From an uncultured Chryseobacterium sp. (lineage in GTDB: Bacteria > Bacteroidota > Bacteroidia > Flavobacteriales > Weeksellaceae), in assembly GCF_936933875.1 (NCBI RefSeq), contig NZ_CAKZIK010000060.1:1-18207 (forward strand): DNA of 18,207 nucleotides, in the 5' to 3' direction. The notes beneath the pieces were generated by a model that saw nothing but the letters and a program-made list of their open reading frames with translations, was not told the origin of the DNA and made no database searches. The position numbers were made by a program, and so were the translations under genes. Below, piece by piece: positions 6,921-13,271 of the stretch. Within the stretch, counting starts at the first letter, position 1, and each line of letters opens with the position of its first letter.

Positions 6921-7772
6921 ATGACACGTAAAATATTTCTGAAAAGACTTTTGCAGCTTACTGTTTTGGGAGTAGTTCCTGCTATATACTCGTGGCAAAT
7001 AGAACCTTTTTGGGTGGAATTTGTTTACAGAAAAATGCCTTTGAAAAATCTACCGGCACAATTGGAGGGAAAAACTTTGATGCAAATTTCTGATCTGCAT
7101 GTAGGTGACCGTTTCGACTGGAGTTTTCTGATGGACAGCTTTGTAAAAGCTCAAAAATTGCAGCCCGATATTGTTGTGTACACGGGTGATTTTGTAAACC
7201 ATGGTTCAAGTTACGATCAGGAAAGTCTAAAAAAAGTTCTTGAAAATGCTGTTTACGGTAAGTTAGGAACCTTAGGAATCCTTGGAAACCACGATTACGG
7301 AAGAAATTGGCAGGAAAACGATGTTGCCGATGAAATTGTCAGAATCGCTGAAAAGGCCGGTATCAAAATGCTGTTGAACGAAGAAACAGAAATCTCAGGT
7401 TTAAATTTTATTGGTTTTGAAGACTTGTGGAGCAAGCGTTTTGACCCGAAATCAGTGATGAGAAATTTCAATACCGAGAAAGCCAATATCGTTTTGTGCC
7501 ACAATCCCGATGCCTGCGATTTAGATATTTGGAATGGGTACAATTCCTGGATTTTGAGCGGACATACGCACGGCGGACAGTGTAGAATTCCTGGGATCAT
7601 CACACCTTTGGTTCCAATCAAAAACAGACAGTATATCGCCGGAGAAATCGGGTTAAACGACGGCAGAACGCTGTATGTAAACCGCGCATTAGGGCATTCT
7701 TTTCAGGTTCGGTTTATGGTTCGCCCCGAAATCACAGTTTTTACATTAACCAATCAAAAACAAATATTATGA
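6921..7772 (+). CDS. Membrane-anchored metallophosphoesterase (YkuE/YaeI-like)
   Basis: A 283-residue protein with all metal-binding blocks of the calcineurin-like phosphoesterases: D58-x-H60 in ISDLHVG, D90 in YTGDFVNH, GNHD (122-125), H194 in LCHNPD, and GHTHGGQ (214-220). An N-terminal hydrophobic stretch (about 10-25, after a basic start) looks like an uncleaved anchor, placing the domain on the outer face of the inner membrane. YkuE/YaeI relatives include UDP-2,3-diacylglucosamine or other phospholipid pyrophosphatases and phosphodiesterases. The substrate here cannot be fixed from sequence. It lies between a small membrane protein gene (9 bases upstream) and the Coq4-like gene (29 bases downstream). 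Confidence 0.92.
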   Translation: MTRKIFLKRLLQLTVLGVVPAIYSWQIEPFWVEFVYRKMPLKNLPAQLEGKTLMQISDLHVGDRFDWSFLMDSFVKAQKLQPDIVVYTGDFVNHGSSYDQESLKKVLENAVYGKLGTLGILGNHDYGRNWQENDVADEIVRIAEKAGIKMLLNEETEISGLNFIGFEDLWSKRFDPKSVMRNFNTEKANIVLCHNPDACDLDIWNGYNSWILSGHTHGGQCRIPGIITPLVPIKNRQYIAGEIGLNDGRTLYVNRALGHSFQVRFMVRPEITVFTLTNQKQIL

Positions 7773-7801
7773 AAGATTAGAGATTAAGATTTTTGCTGTT
7801 C

Positions 7802-8242
7802 ATGTACGAAAAATCACAGCATCATTACCGGAAATTCTTTAAAAGGAACAAGAGAAAATGGCATTTTACCGAAGAGCAGCTTTTGCTTTTTCAGGAAGAC
7901 TCCCTAGGAAGAAAACTCGGAGAATTTTACAAAAAACACGGTTTCAGAATGATTCCTCAGATGGAAAACCACGACGTTTATCATTTAATAACGGGATGTT
8001 CCACCAAAATTGAGGACGAAATTGCCATGCAGTATCTGCTTTTCGGAAACGGAAAACGAAGCGCATATTTGCTGGGTGTTTTATTTCTCGGAACGATGGT
8101 TTTTCCTGAAAAATTAGGAATTTACCTGAAAGCATTCCGCAAAGGAAGAAAAATGAGTTCCTTCCATAATTGGGATTTTGAAAGCTTGCTTGCGCTGAAC
8201 ATCAATACACTGCTTCACATCATTAATCCTGCAAAATCATGA
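7802..8242 (+). CDS. Coq4-like protein
   Basis: A 146-residue protein, with ATG at 7802 preferred to the in-frame TTG at 7793. It carries the Coq4 metal motif H-D-x2-H-x11-E exactly: H57, D58, H61 and E73 in MENHDVYHLITG...EDE, followed by a helix-rich region with a Gly-rich LLGVLFLGTMVFPEKLG. In mitochondria and some proteobacteria Coq4 organises ubiquinone synthesis and acts on the quinone head group. Flavobacteria are known to use menaquinone, so the role here must differ or be adapted. It is probably peripheral to the membrane. The stop codon overlaps the next start (ATGA), so the two are translationally coupled. Confidence 0.75.
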   Translation: MYEKSQHHYRKFFKRNKRKWHFTEEQLLLFQEDSLGRKLGEFYKKHGFRMIPQMENHDVYHLITGCSTKIEDEIAMQYLLFGNGKRSAYLLGVLFLGTMVFPEKLGIYLKAFRKGRKMSSFHNWDFESLLALNINTLLHIINPAKS

Positions 8243-8529
8243 AAATTCAGTTCAACAAGGAAGCATTAATTTATTTTGTTGTTAGTTGGGTGGCTTCTTT
8301 GTTGTTGATTCCTGTATATTTTTTTGATAACAGTGATATGTTATTGCTTTTCCTTGCAATCAATTTCCTAAATGTACCGATAAATATTACGTCAATACTT
8401 ATAATGATTTTCTACGCTTACATTTTTAAGGAAAAAAGAAATGATTTTACTCGTTCTGCCATTTTACTGCTTTTCAATTTACCAATTCTTTCAACAGCTT
8501 TTTTTGTCTTTAAAATTTTTATATTATGA
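8239..8529 (+). CDS. Small membrane protein, translationally coupled on both sides
   Basis: A 96-residue protein, strongly hydrophobic, with three likely membrane helices (about 9-28, 34-62 and 72-95). It has no recognisable family motif. Its ATG overlaps the stop of the Coq4-like gene (8239-8242), and its own stop overlaps the ATG of the DUF4153-like gene (8526-8529), both as ATGA. Such coupling points to a subunit or partner made in step with its neighbours. Confidence 0.8.
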   Translation: MKIQFNKEALIYFVVSWVASLLLIPVYFFDNSDMLLLFLAINFLNVPINITSILIMIFYAYIFKEKRNDFTRSAILLLFNLPILSTAFFVFKIFIL

Positions 8530-9875
8530 AAACTTTTCAAAAAATAGTCCTCGCAACCGTTTTATTCATTGTGCTTTTCTATGAAGAAAACATTGGCCTG
8601 AATCTCGGAATTCTCGGCACTGCCTACTCGTTAATCCTGCTGGTTTCAACATCAAAAAATCTCAAAACCAGAACTTTTTACATTTTATTTGTGTTGAGCA
8701 TCTTGTCAAGTTTTGCTTTTGCGTGGTATGGAGATTTCGTTTCGTTTGCCGCGACATTCATGTCCGTGGCTTTACTGAGTTTCAAATCAAAAACCAAAGA
8801 ACTGAAATCCGTTTTTGTAATTCCGGTTTTTGCACTGACTTTTTTCAGTTACATTTACCGCGTTTTCGTTTTCGATAAGTGGTTTCCGAAAACCAAAACT
8901 GAAGGTTCCACCCAAAAAGTTTTGGCAGTTTTTGTGATTCCCGCAATTCTTTTGGCGGCTTTTTTCGGAATTTATTCCATGGGAAGCGATCATTTTGCCA
9001 ATTTTCTGAATTTCAAATGGAATATTGACGTTTGGCTGCTTTTCGTGATGATCTGCCTCGGATTTTTCTTTGCTTTTAATTTTTTCAATCCCTGGATTCC
9101 GTATTTTGTTCATTCACAGAATCATTTTCTGAAAAATGACTTTGTTCAGGAAGATAAAATGGCAAAACCAACGTATTCTTTTATGGATTTAGATGCTGAA
9201 AGAATGAGTGGAGTGGTTTCATTCGCAGTGCTGAATATTTTGCTGATTTTCTTCATCACCACCTTTAATTACGAACAGTTTTACGAAAATGTAAAATCGC
9301 CGGTTCAGCTATCGCAGGAAACGCATGACAGAGTCAATGCCGTGATTATTTCGATTGTGATGGCGATTGTCGTGATTATGTTTTACTTTAAATCAACTTT
9401 CAATTTTGATGAAAAGGCAAAATCTTTGAAAATTCTTGCAAAAATCTGGATTGTTCTCAATGCGGTTCTTGTTTTATCCGCGATTGCAAAAAATGCAGAA
9501 TACTTTATGAATTACGGTGCTACTTACAAAAGATTCGGGGTGTTTGCTTTTCTACTTTTAGCTTTGATTGGATTGGCTTTTACATTTTACAAAATTCAGA
9601 GACAGAAAACCAATGCTTTTCTCATTAACCATATGGTTTGGTATTTTTACGGAACAGTTTTGGCTGCAAGTTTCATCAATTGGGGCGGAATTGCAACGGA
9701 ATATAACATCAAAAATAATAAAGGCGATGTGAAATTTCTGCAGACTTTAAACTATAACGACAAAATTCTGAAAGAACATTTCAAAACCGATGATCAAAAC
9801 AAATATTATGATGAACCTTATTTCAGAGAAACTTTCCTTTCCAAAATCCTGTATTACGAATCATTAAAAAAATAA
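8526..9875 (+). CDS. DUF4153/DUF4173-like polytopic membrane protein
   Basis: A 449-residue protein with roughly ten or more hydrophobic helices over residues 5-390 and a soluble C-terminal tail of about 60 residues. The segment YGATYKRFGVFAFLLLALIGLAFTFYKIQ (split here: YGATYKRFG, then a helix, then FYKIQ) resembles the conserved TYKR(I/F)GV feature of the family. A conserved loop near 200-225 (FMDLDAERMSG) follows HSQNHFL. The biochemical role is unknown. In Bacteroidetes these genes often sit near small winged-helix regulators and membrane proteins like those at 5402 and 6083, as here. It starts inside the previous gene's stop, and the lipoprotein gene follows after two bases. Confidence 0.82.
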   Translation: MKTFQKIVLATVLFIVLFYEENIGLNLGILGTAYSLILLVSTSKNLKTRTFYILFVLSILSSFAFAWYGDFVSFAATFMSVALLSFKSKTKELKSVFVIPVFALTFFSYIYRVFVFDKWFPKTKTEGSTQKVLAVFVIPAILLAAFFGIYSMGSDHFANFLNFKWNIDVWLLFVMICLGFFFAFNFFNPWIPYFVHSQNHFLKNDFVQEDKMAKPTYSFMDLDAERMSGVVSFAVLNILLIFFITTFNYEQFYENVKSPVQLSQETHDRVNAVIISIVMAIVVIMFYFKSTFNFDEKAKSLKILAKIWIVLNAVLVLSAIAKNAEYFMNYGATYKRFGVFAFLLLALIGLAFTFYKIQRQKTNAFLINHMVWYFYGTVLAASFINWGGIATEYNIKNNKGDVKFLQTLNYNDKILKEHFKTDDQNKYYDEPYFRETFLSKILYYESLKK

Positions 9876-9877
9876 AA

Positions 9878-10426
9878 ATGAAAAAACCCTTGGTTTTAAT
9901 TCCTCTCATCATGCTTTCCTGCAAAAAAGAAGCGGCAATAACAGAAAATCAAATTCAGACAGATTCTGCAACAGTTGTAGCAGAAGCAGTTCCGGAAGCA
10001 AACGCAGAATCAATTGCGATAACTGAAATGAAAGATTCGGTTGTCAATAATGCTCCTGCAACCAAAGAGGTTCTGCGACGTGGCGTCATGCGCGAAGTAG
10101 TAGGAAATAAAATCATCCGAATTGCTGATGCAGAACAGTTGCCTTTTAGTATTGGTGAAGAATTCGATAAAGACGGACAGGAATTTATTCTCAAAATTCA
10201 AAATTTTGCAAAAGATAAAATTAGTGCTTCTGTAAATCCTCAGTATGATGTTCAAAACATCCGAATCAACCAAATAAAATTACCAAACAGCGAAATGGAC
10301 GGACCTTTCGGAAGAGAGCTGAATAATTACGAAGTTCCGCAAAAAGGTGAGGTTTGGCTCATTATCGGAAGAAGCAATATGGCTTCCGGAGAAACAAAAG
10401 GAAACTTTACGGTAAAAGTTCAGTAA
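9878..10426 (+). CDS. Hypothetical lipoprotein, last gene of the envelope operon
   Basis: A 182-residue protein. A very short signal peptide (MKKPLVLIPLIMLS) ends at Cys15, the predicted lipidated residue, followed by KKE. The next ~50 residues are low in complexity (Ala, Glu, Thr, Val), as expected of a linker. The C-terminal ~110 residues alternate short strands (VGNKIIRIAD, FILKIQNF, VWLIIGRS, NFTVKVQ) and probably form a beta-sandwich. No family is recognised. The two-base gap to the upstream gene shows it belongs to the same operon. It probably lies in the periplasm or on the outer membrane. Confidence 0.82.
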   Translation: MKKPLVLIPLIMLSCKKEAAITENQIQTDSATVVAEAVPEANAESIAITEMKDSVVNNAPATKEVLRRGVMREVVGNKIIRIADAEQLPFSIGEEFDKDGQEFILKIQNFAKDKISASVNPQYDVQNIRINQIKLPNSEMDGPFGRELNNYEVPQKGEVWLIIGRSNMASGETKGNFTVKVQ

Positions 10427-10512
10427 AATGCATCGCACACAGAAAATTTTTCCGAAAACAGTAATTGGTACAATTTCTGAATGTAAAATTTAAATCAAAA
10501 TTTTTTATCACT

Positions 10513-11019
10513 ATGAAAAATATTTTCTTATCAGCAGCCGTAGCTTCAGTGGCATTGGTGAGCTGTGGTACTGTGCAAAGTCTTATGCAGAATACATTTC
10601 CATACACGGCAAACGTTTTAATTTCTACAGGAGTTCCTGCAAATCAGGAAATTTCTTCTTCCGCAACAGCAAGTAACGTACAGTCTTGGGTTGGTGGAAA
10701 CAACAATGCACAGATTAAAAATATAAGAATTTCAGAGGCAAAACTAACTTCCGTAAGTGGGGACGATTTAAGCGCTTTGAGGTCTGCTAAAGTATATATA
10801 TCGTCTGCTGGAGGCGGAGAAAGACTTGTTGCTTCCAGAGCAGATATTTCTACAAGTGGAAATACCGTTACTTTGGATTTGAACGATACTACTTACTTGG
10901 ATAACATTGTAAAAAGCAGCGATTTAACTGTTCGTACAGTATATGTATTGAGAAATCAGGTGACAAGAGATACCAATATGAAAGTTTCTCTTAATTTCTC
11001 CAGCGTCCCTGCAAATTAG
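10513..11019 (+). CDS. Hypothetical lipoprotein
   Basis: A 168-residue protein. The ATG at 10513 is chosen over an upstream GTG/ATG reading because it begins a proper lipoprotein signal, MKNIFLSAAVASVALVSC, with Cys18 as the lipidation site. The mature part is rich in Ser, Thr, Asn and Val with many predicted strands, suggesting a beta-sandwich. It has the phrase KNIRISEAKL, reminiscent of QNIRINQIKL in the preceding lipoprotein, but no overall similarity is evident. It is 86 bases downstream of the envelope operon on the same strand and could be transcribed with it; I see no clear promoter. Function unknown. Confidence 0.82.
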   Translation: MKNIFLSAAVASVALVSCGTVQSLMQNTFPYTANVLISTGVPANQEISSSATASNVQSWVGGNNNAQIKNIRISEAKLTSVSGDDLSALRSAKVYISSAGGGERLVASRADISTSGNTVTLDLNDTTYLDNIVKSSDLTVRTVYVLRNQVTRDTNMKVSLNFSSVPAN

Positions 11020-11070
11020 GAGCAACACTGTCAGAAATTTATAGATCTTTCGGTCCCGCTTTCCGCACTC

Positions 11071-11093
11071 GCTTCCCGATGAATCGGGAGAGC
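11071..11093. repeat. Stem-loop repeat within a REP-like element
   Basis: TCCCGAT (11074-11080) pairs with ATCGGGA (11083-11089), and GCT (11071-11073) with AGC (11091-11093) with one bulged G. The surrounding stretch (about 11050-11115, with CCGCTTTCCGCACTCG and GAGCTCAAACAAATGCTAC) resembles dispersed elements I recall from Chryseobacterium-type genomes. It is much richer in G+C than its surroundings. Confidence 0.55.
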
Positions 11094-11230
11094 TCAAACA
11101 AATGCTACAACCGGGGCTAGAATTAATTTCAGTTTTCTTTTCCACCGGAGAAGAGGATATTTCCAAAACTTTCGGAATAGGAAAAACATTTAGAAATTCT
11201 CATAAAAATAATAAGATACCGTTTCGGGCG

Positions 11231-11243
11231 GCGGCTTTGCCGC
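11231..11243. repeat. Small G+C-rich hairpin
   Basis: GCGGC (11231-11235), a TTT loop and GCCGC (11239-11243) pair perfectly in otherwise AT-rich DNA. A short T-run follows at about 11256. It may help to stop transcription from the lipoprotein gene, or may be part of a dispersed repeat. Confidence 0.45.
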
Positions 11244-11285
11244 TCCCCCTAAACTTTTTATTTAAAAATTCTAAACTTTTCTTCA

Positions 11286-11306
11286 AAAATTCAAAATTCA
11301 AAATTC
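11286..11306 (+). repeat. Three tandem copies of a 7-bp unit
   Basis: AAAATTC is repeated exactly three times. Related sequence (ATTCAAAATT) occurs at about 6050-6080, ahead of the winged-helix gene, so the window carries at least two copies of this type of tract. Confidence 0.75.
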
Positions 11307-11329
11307 ACAGTTGACTATTCACCAACTCC

Positions 11330-11779
11330 TCAATTCTTACTAATGCTGTCCATTACAATCGTAACAGGACCATCATTCAGTAAAGAAACCTTCATATCCG
11401 CTCCGAAAATTCCGCTTTCCGTTTTCAATCCGGATTTCGCGATTTCATCTTTAAAATATTCAAATAAAGGGATGGCTTTGTCGGGCTTTGCAGCTTTAAT
11501 AAAAGACGGGCGGTTTCCTTTTTTGTAATCCGCAATCAAGGTGAACTGGCTTATACACAAAATTCCGCCTTTAATATCCTGAACAGAAAGATTCAGTTTG
11601 CCTGCTTCATCCCCAAAAATTCTCAAGTTTAAAATTTTCTGAACAAGCCAGTCTGCATCTGTTTTTTCATCTTCTTCATCAATGCCAATGAGAAGTAACA
11701 AGCCGTTGTGGATTTCGCCCACAATTTTTCCTTCAACTTTTACATTCGCTTCAGAAACTCTTTGGATAACTGCTTTCAT
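11330..11779 (-). CDS. dtd: D-aminoacyl-tRNA deacylase
   Basis: A 149-residue cytoplasmic enzyme, exactly the usual bacterial DTD length. It removes D-amino acids and glycine from mischarged tRNA, protecting translation. Both signature motifs are present: SQFTL (77-81) and the Gly-cisPro motif in NDGPVT (135-140). The N-terminal MKAVIQRVSEANV is typical. It lies six bases after the Rieske-like lipoprotein gene and is probably co-transcribed with it, although no functional link is known. Confidence 0.97.
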   Translation of the reverse strand: MKAVIQRVSEANVKVEGKIVGEIHNGLLLLIGIDEEDEKTDADWLVQKILNLRIFGDEAGKLNLSVQDIKGGILCISQFTLIADYKKGNRPSFIKAAKPDKAIPLFEYFKDEIAKSGLKTESGIFGADMKVSLLNDGPVTIVMDSISKN

Positions 11780-11785
11780 TCAAAA

Positions 11786-12235
11786 TTAATTGTAGATGGT
11801 TAAGGTATTGTTTGCTGCATTAAAAGAATAAGGATACATTTTTGGTGGTATTTGCGCCACTTTCAAAGGTTGTCCCGTTAGAAGAATCCATTCTGCGCCG
11901 TCTGCAGCACATGTAATCTTAATATTATCTACAACATTTAAAGTACTGTTGGTTTCAGGACAAATGTGCGGCGCATTCCGGTCATAAATTTTAAAACCGC
12001 CGGAAGTTCTTACAACAATTAAACCTCGAGAACCAGCAAGTTGTTCATTGATGTACATCCAGTTTCCCTCAGTCTGCAAAGCATAGTATGCGGGAAGATT
12101 AAGGTTCAAAATAACGTTAATGGAAGTATTGGGAAAACAGCTTACCGTTTCTTCTCTTTCACTACACGAATTAATATTTAATCCGCTGATTATCAATAAA
12201 ATTAATGCCAAAAATAAGCTTGTTGGTTTGTTCAT
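11786..12235 (-). CDS. Rieske-like lipoprotein lacking the histidine ligands
   Basis: A 149-residue protein with a lipoprotein signal ending at Cys24 (GLNINSC). The mature part follows a Rieske-type layout. VRTSGGFKIYDRNAPH (75-90) leads into a first box at Cys92, and a second box at Cys109 continues as DGAEW and LLTGQPL. A functional Rieske [2Fe-2S] centre has C-x-H and C-x2-H. Here the positions read C92-P-E94 and C109-A-A-D112, so both cysteines remain but both histidines are acidic. A standard cluster is therefore unlikely; a disulfide between Cys92 and Cys109 is possible. It is anchored in the cell envelope. It diverges from greA, and the greA -33 box lies partly within this gene's first codons. 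Confidence 0.72.
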   Translation of the reverse strand: MNKPTSLFLALILLIISGLNINSCSEREETVSCFPNTSINVILNLNLPAYYALQTEGNWMYINEQLAGSRGLIVVRTSGGFKIYDRNAPHICPETNSTLNVVDNIKITCAADGAEWILLTGQPLKVAQIPPKMYPYSFNAANNTLTIYN

Positions 12236-12257
12236 ATCAAATAAATTTATATATTTG
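12227..12257 (+). promoter_or_regulatory. Bacteroidetes-type promoter for greA
   Basis: TTTG (12227-12230), exactly 19 bases, then TATATTTG (12250-12257), an exact TAnnTTTG. Transcription would begin near 12264, leaving a leader of about 70 bases before greA. The -33 box overlaps the start region of the divergent lipoprotein gene. Confidence 0.8.
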
Positions 12258-12283
12258 TACCACGAAATAAACAGAAAATCTTG

Positions 12284-12309
12284 TCCGGCAAATGTCGGAT
12301 TATTTTTTT
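12284..12309 (+). terminator. Hairpin and T-run in the greA leader (possible attenuator)
   Basis: TCCGGC (12284-12289), loop AAAT, GTCGGA (12294-12299) form six pairs, one of them G-U. TTATTTTTTT follows at 12300-12309. This has the shape of an intrinsic terminator but lies between the promoter and greA, with the ATG 25 bases further on, so it could abort part of the greA transcripts. Confidence 0.55.
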
Positions 12310-12333
12310 ATACTAACGCTAAAGATTAATGAT

Positions 12334-12804
12334 ATGGCAAGTTATGTAACCAAAGACGGCTTAGAAAAAATGAAAGCCGAACTGGAACAGCTGGAAACAG
12401 TTGAAAGACCAAAAATTACCCAGCAAATTGCTGAAGCTAGAGATAAAGGAGACCTTTCGGAAAATGCAGAATACGATGCTGCAAAAGAAGCACAGGGAAT
12501 GTTGGAAATGAAGATTTCTAAACTAAAAGATGTTATTTCCAACTCAAAAGTGATCGACGAAACGCAGCTTGATATTTCAAAAGTATCCATCTTAACGACG
12601 GTAAGACTTAAAAATAACGGAACAAAAACTGAGCAGAAGTTCACATTGGTTCCGGATAACGAAAGCGACCTGAAAAGCGGTAAAATTTCTGTTAACACAC
12701 CAATTGCAAAAGGTTTGCTAGGAAAAGTGGTAGGCGAAACTGCAGACATTGTACTTCCAAACGGAAACAAATTGTCTTTCGAGGTTTTGGAAATTACTTT
12801 GTAA
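12334..12804 (+). CDS. greA: Transcription elongation factor GreA
   Basis: A 156-residue cytoplasmic protein, close to the usual 158. It rescues backtracked RNA polymerase by inserting an N-terminal coiled coil into the secondary channel and prompting transcript cleavage. The coiled coil spans about 1-75 and carries the tip motif ARDKGDLSENAEYDAAKEAQ, with acidic residues D40 and E43 matching E. coli D41 and E44. The C-terminal FKBP-like domain ends with the typical VVGETADIVLPNG and FEVLEI. The ATG at 12334 gives the family N-terminus (MASYVTKDGLEKM); the ATG at 12292 lies inside the leader hairpin. The HIT gene follows 25 bases later, so the two probably form an operon. Confidence 0.98.
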   Translation: MASYVTKDGLEKMKAELEQLETVERPKITQQIAEARDKGDLSENAEYDAAKEAQGMLEMKISKLKDVISNSKVIDETQLDISKVSILTTVRLKNNGTKTEQKFTLVPDNESDLKSGKISVNTPIAKGLLGKVVGETADIVLPNGNKLSFEVLEITL

Positions 12805-12829
12805 CATCAACATTTTAAATTTTTATAAA

Positions 12830-13219
12830 ATGGCTTCAATTTTCACAAAAATCGTCAACGGAGAAATCCCGGCCTATAAAATTGCTGAAGATGAAAATTT
12901 TCTGGCTTTTTTGGATGTAATGCCTTTAGCAAAAGGTCACACTTTGGTTATTCCAAAAAAAGAAGTGGACCTGATTTTCGATTTGGACAGTGAAGAGTAC
13001 AAAAATCTTTGGGCGTTTGCACAGCAAGTGGCCAAAAAAGTAGGGAAAGCAATTCCGTGTGTAAGAGTTGGTGTTGCGGTAGTGGGTTTGGAAGTTCCAC
13101 ATGCACACATTCACCTCGTACCGCTGAATAATATTGAAGATTTAAACTTCAAAAACGAAAGACTGAAACTTTCACCCGAAGAGTACAAAGAAATACAGGA
13201 AGCTATTATTAACGCATAA
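12830..13219 (+). CDS. HIT family nucleotide hydrolase (HinT-like)
   Basis: A 129-residue cytoplasmic protein. The histidine triad is HAHIHLVP (H91, H93 and H95, with H95 aligned to the catalytic residue), and the N-terminus SIFTKIVNGEIPAYKIAED is typical of the HinT/PKCI branch. Such enzymes hydrolyse AMP linked to lysine or other amines (phosphoramidates). One family feature is changed: the usual hydrophobic Asn-Gly-region ahead of the triad reads RVGVAVVGLEVPH. The start at ATG 12830 is chosen over the longer frame from 12749, which overlaps greA. Co-transcription with greA is likely, and a hairpin closes the unit. Confidence 0.95.
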   Translation: MASIFTKIVNGEIPAYKIAEDENFLAFLDVMPLAKGHTLVIPKKEVDLIFDLDSEEYKNLWAFAQQVAKKVGKAIPCVRVGVAVVGLEVPHAHIHLVPLNNIEDLNFKNERLKLSPEEYKEIQEAIINA

Positions 13220-13225
13220 AACTTT

Positions 13226-13257
13226 TAAAATCGTAGGAAGAAATTTTTACGATTTTA
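13226..13257 (+). terminator. Ten-base-pair hairpin between the HIT gene and clpX
   Basis: TAAAATCGTA (13226-13235) and TACGATTTTA (13248-13257) are perfect arms around a 12-base loop, starting six bases after the HIT stop codon. The T-rich right arm could serve as the termination tract. It lies 15 bases ahead of the clpX ATG, so it may also affect clpX transcription or translation. Confidence 0.6.
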
Positions 13258-13271
13258 CTTTAATATAGATT

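Larger units (their letters stand above)
11020..11329. other. 310-base convergent gap made of intergenic repeats
   Basis: This lies between a plus-strand and a minus-strand gene that both end here. It holds two hairpins and a 7-bp tandem repeat (listed separately). A 70-codon open frame (11102-11314) runs through the repeats and has no start context or resemblance to a protein. No gene is supported. Confidence 0.7.

Noticed and set aside
7793..7801. Longer start (TTG) for the Coq4-like protein
   Set aside because: The ATG nine bases later is a better start and loses no domain residues.
9878..11019. Possible homology between the two neighbouring lipoproteins
   Set aside because: Only a short NIRI...KL phrase is shared; overall length, composition and order of strands differ, so a duplication is not supported.
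11102..11314. 70-codon open frame in the gap before dtd
   Set aside because: It runs through repeat and hairpin sequence, has an amino acid make-up unlike its neighbours (a low-complexity KNSK tail) and no start signal.
12292..12333. ATG at 12292 as the greA start
   Set aside because: It lies inside the leader hairpin and adds 14 hydrophobic residues absent from GreA; the ATG at 12334 gives the family length.
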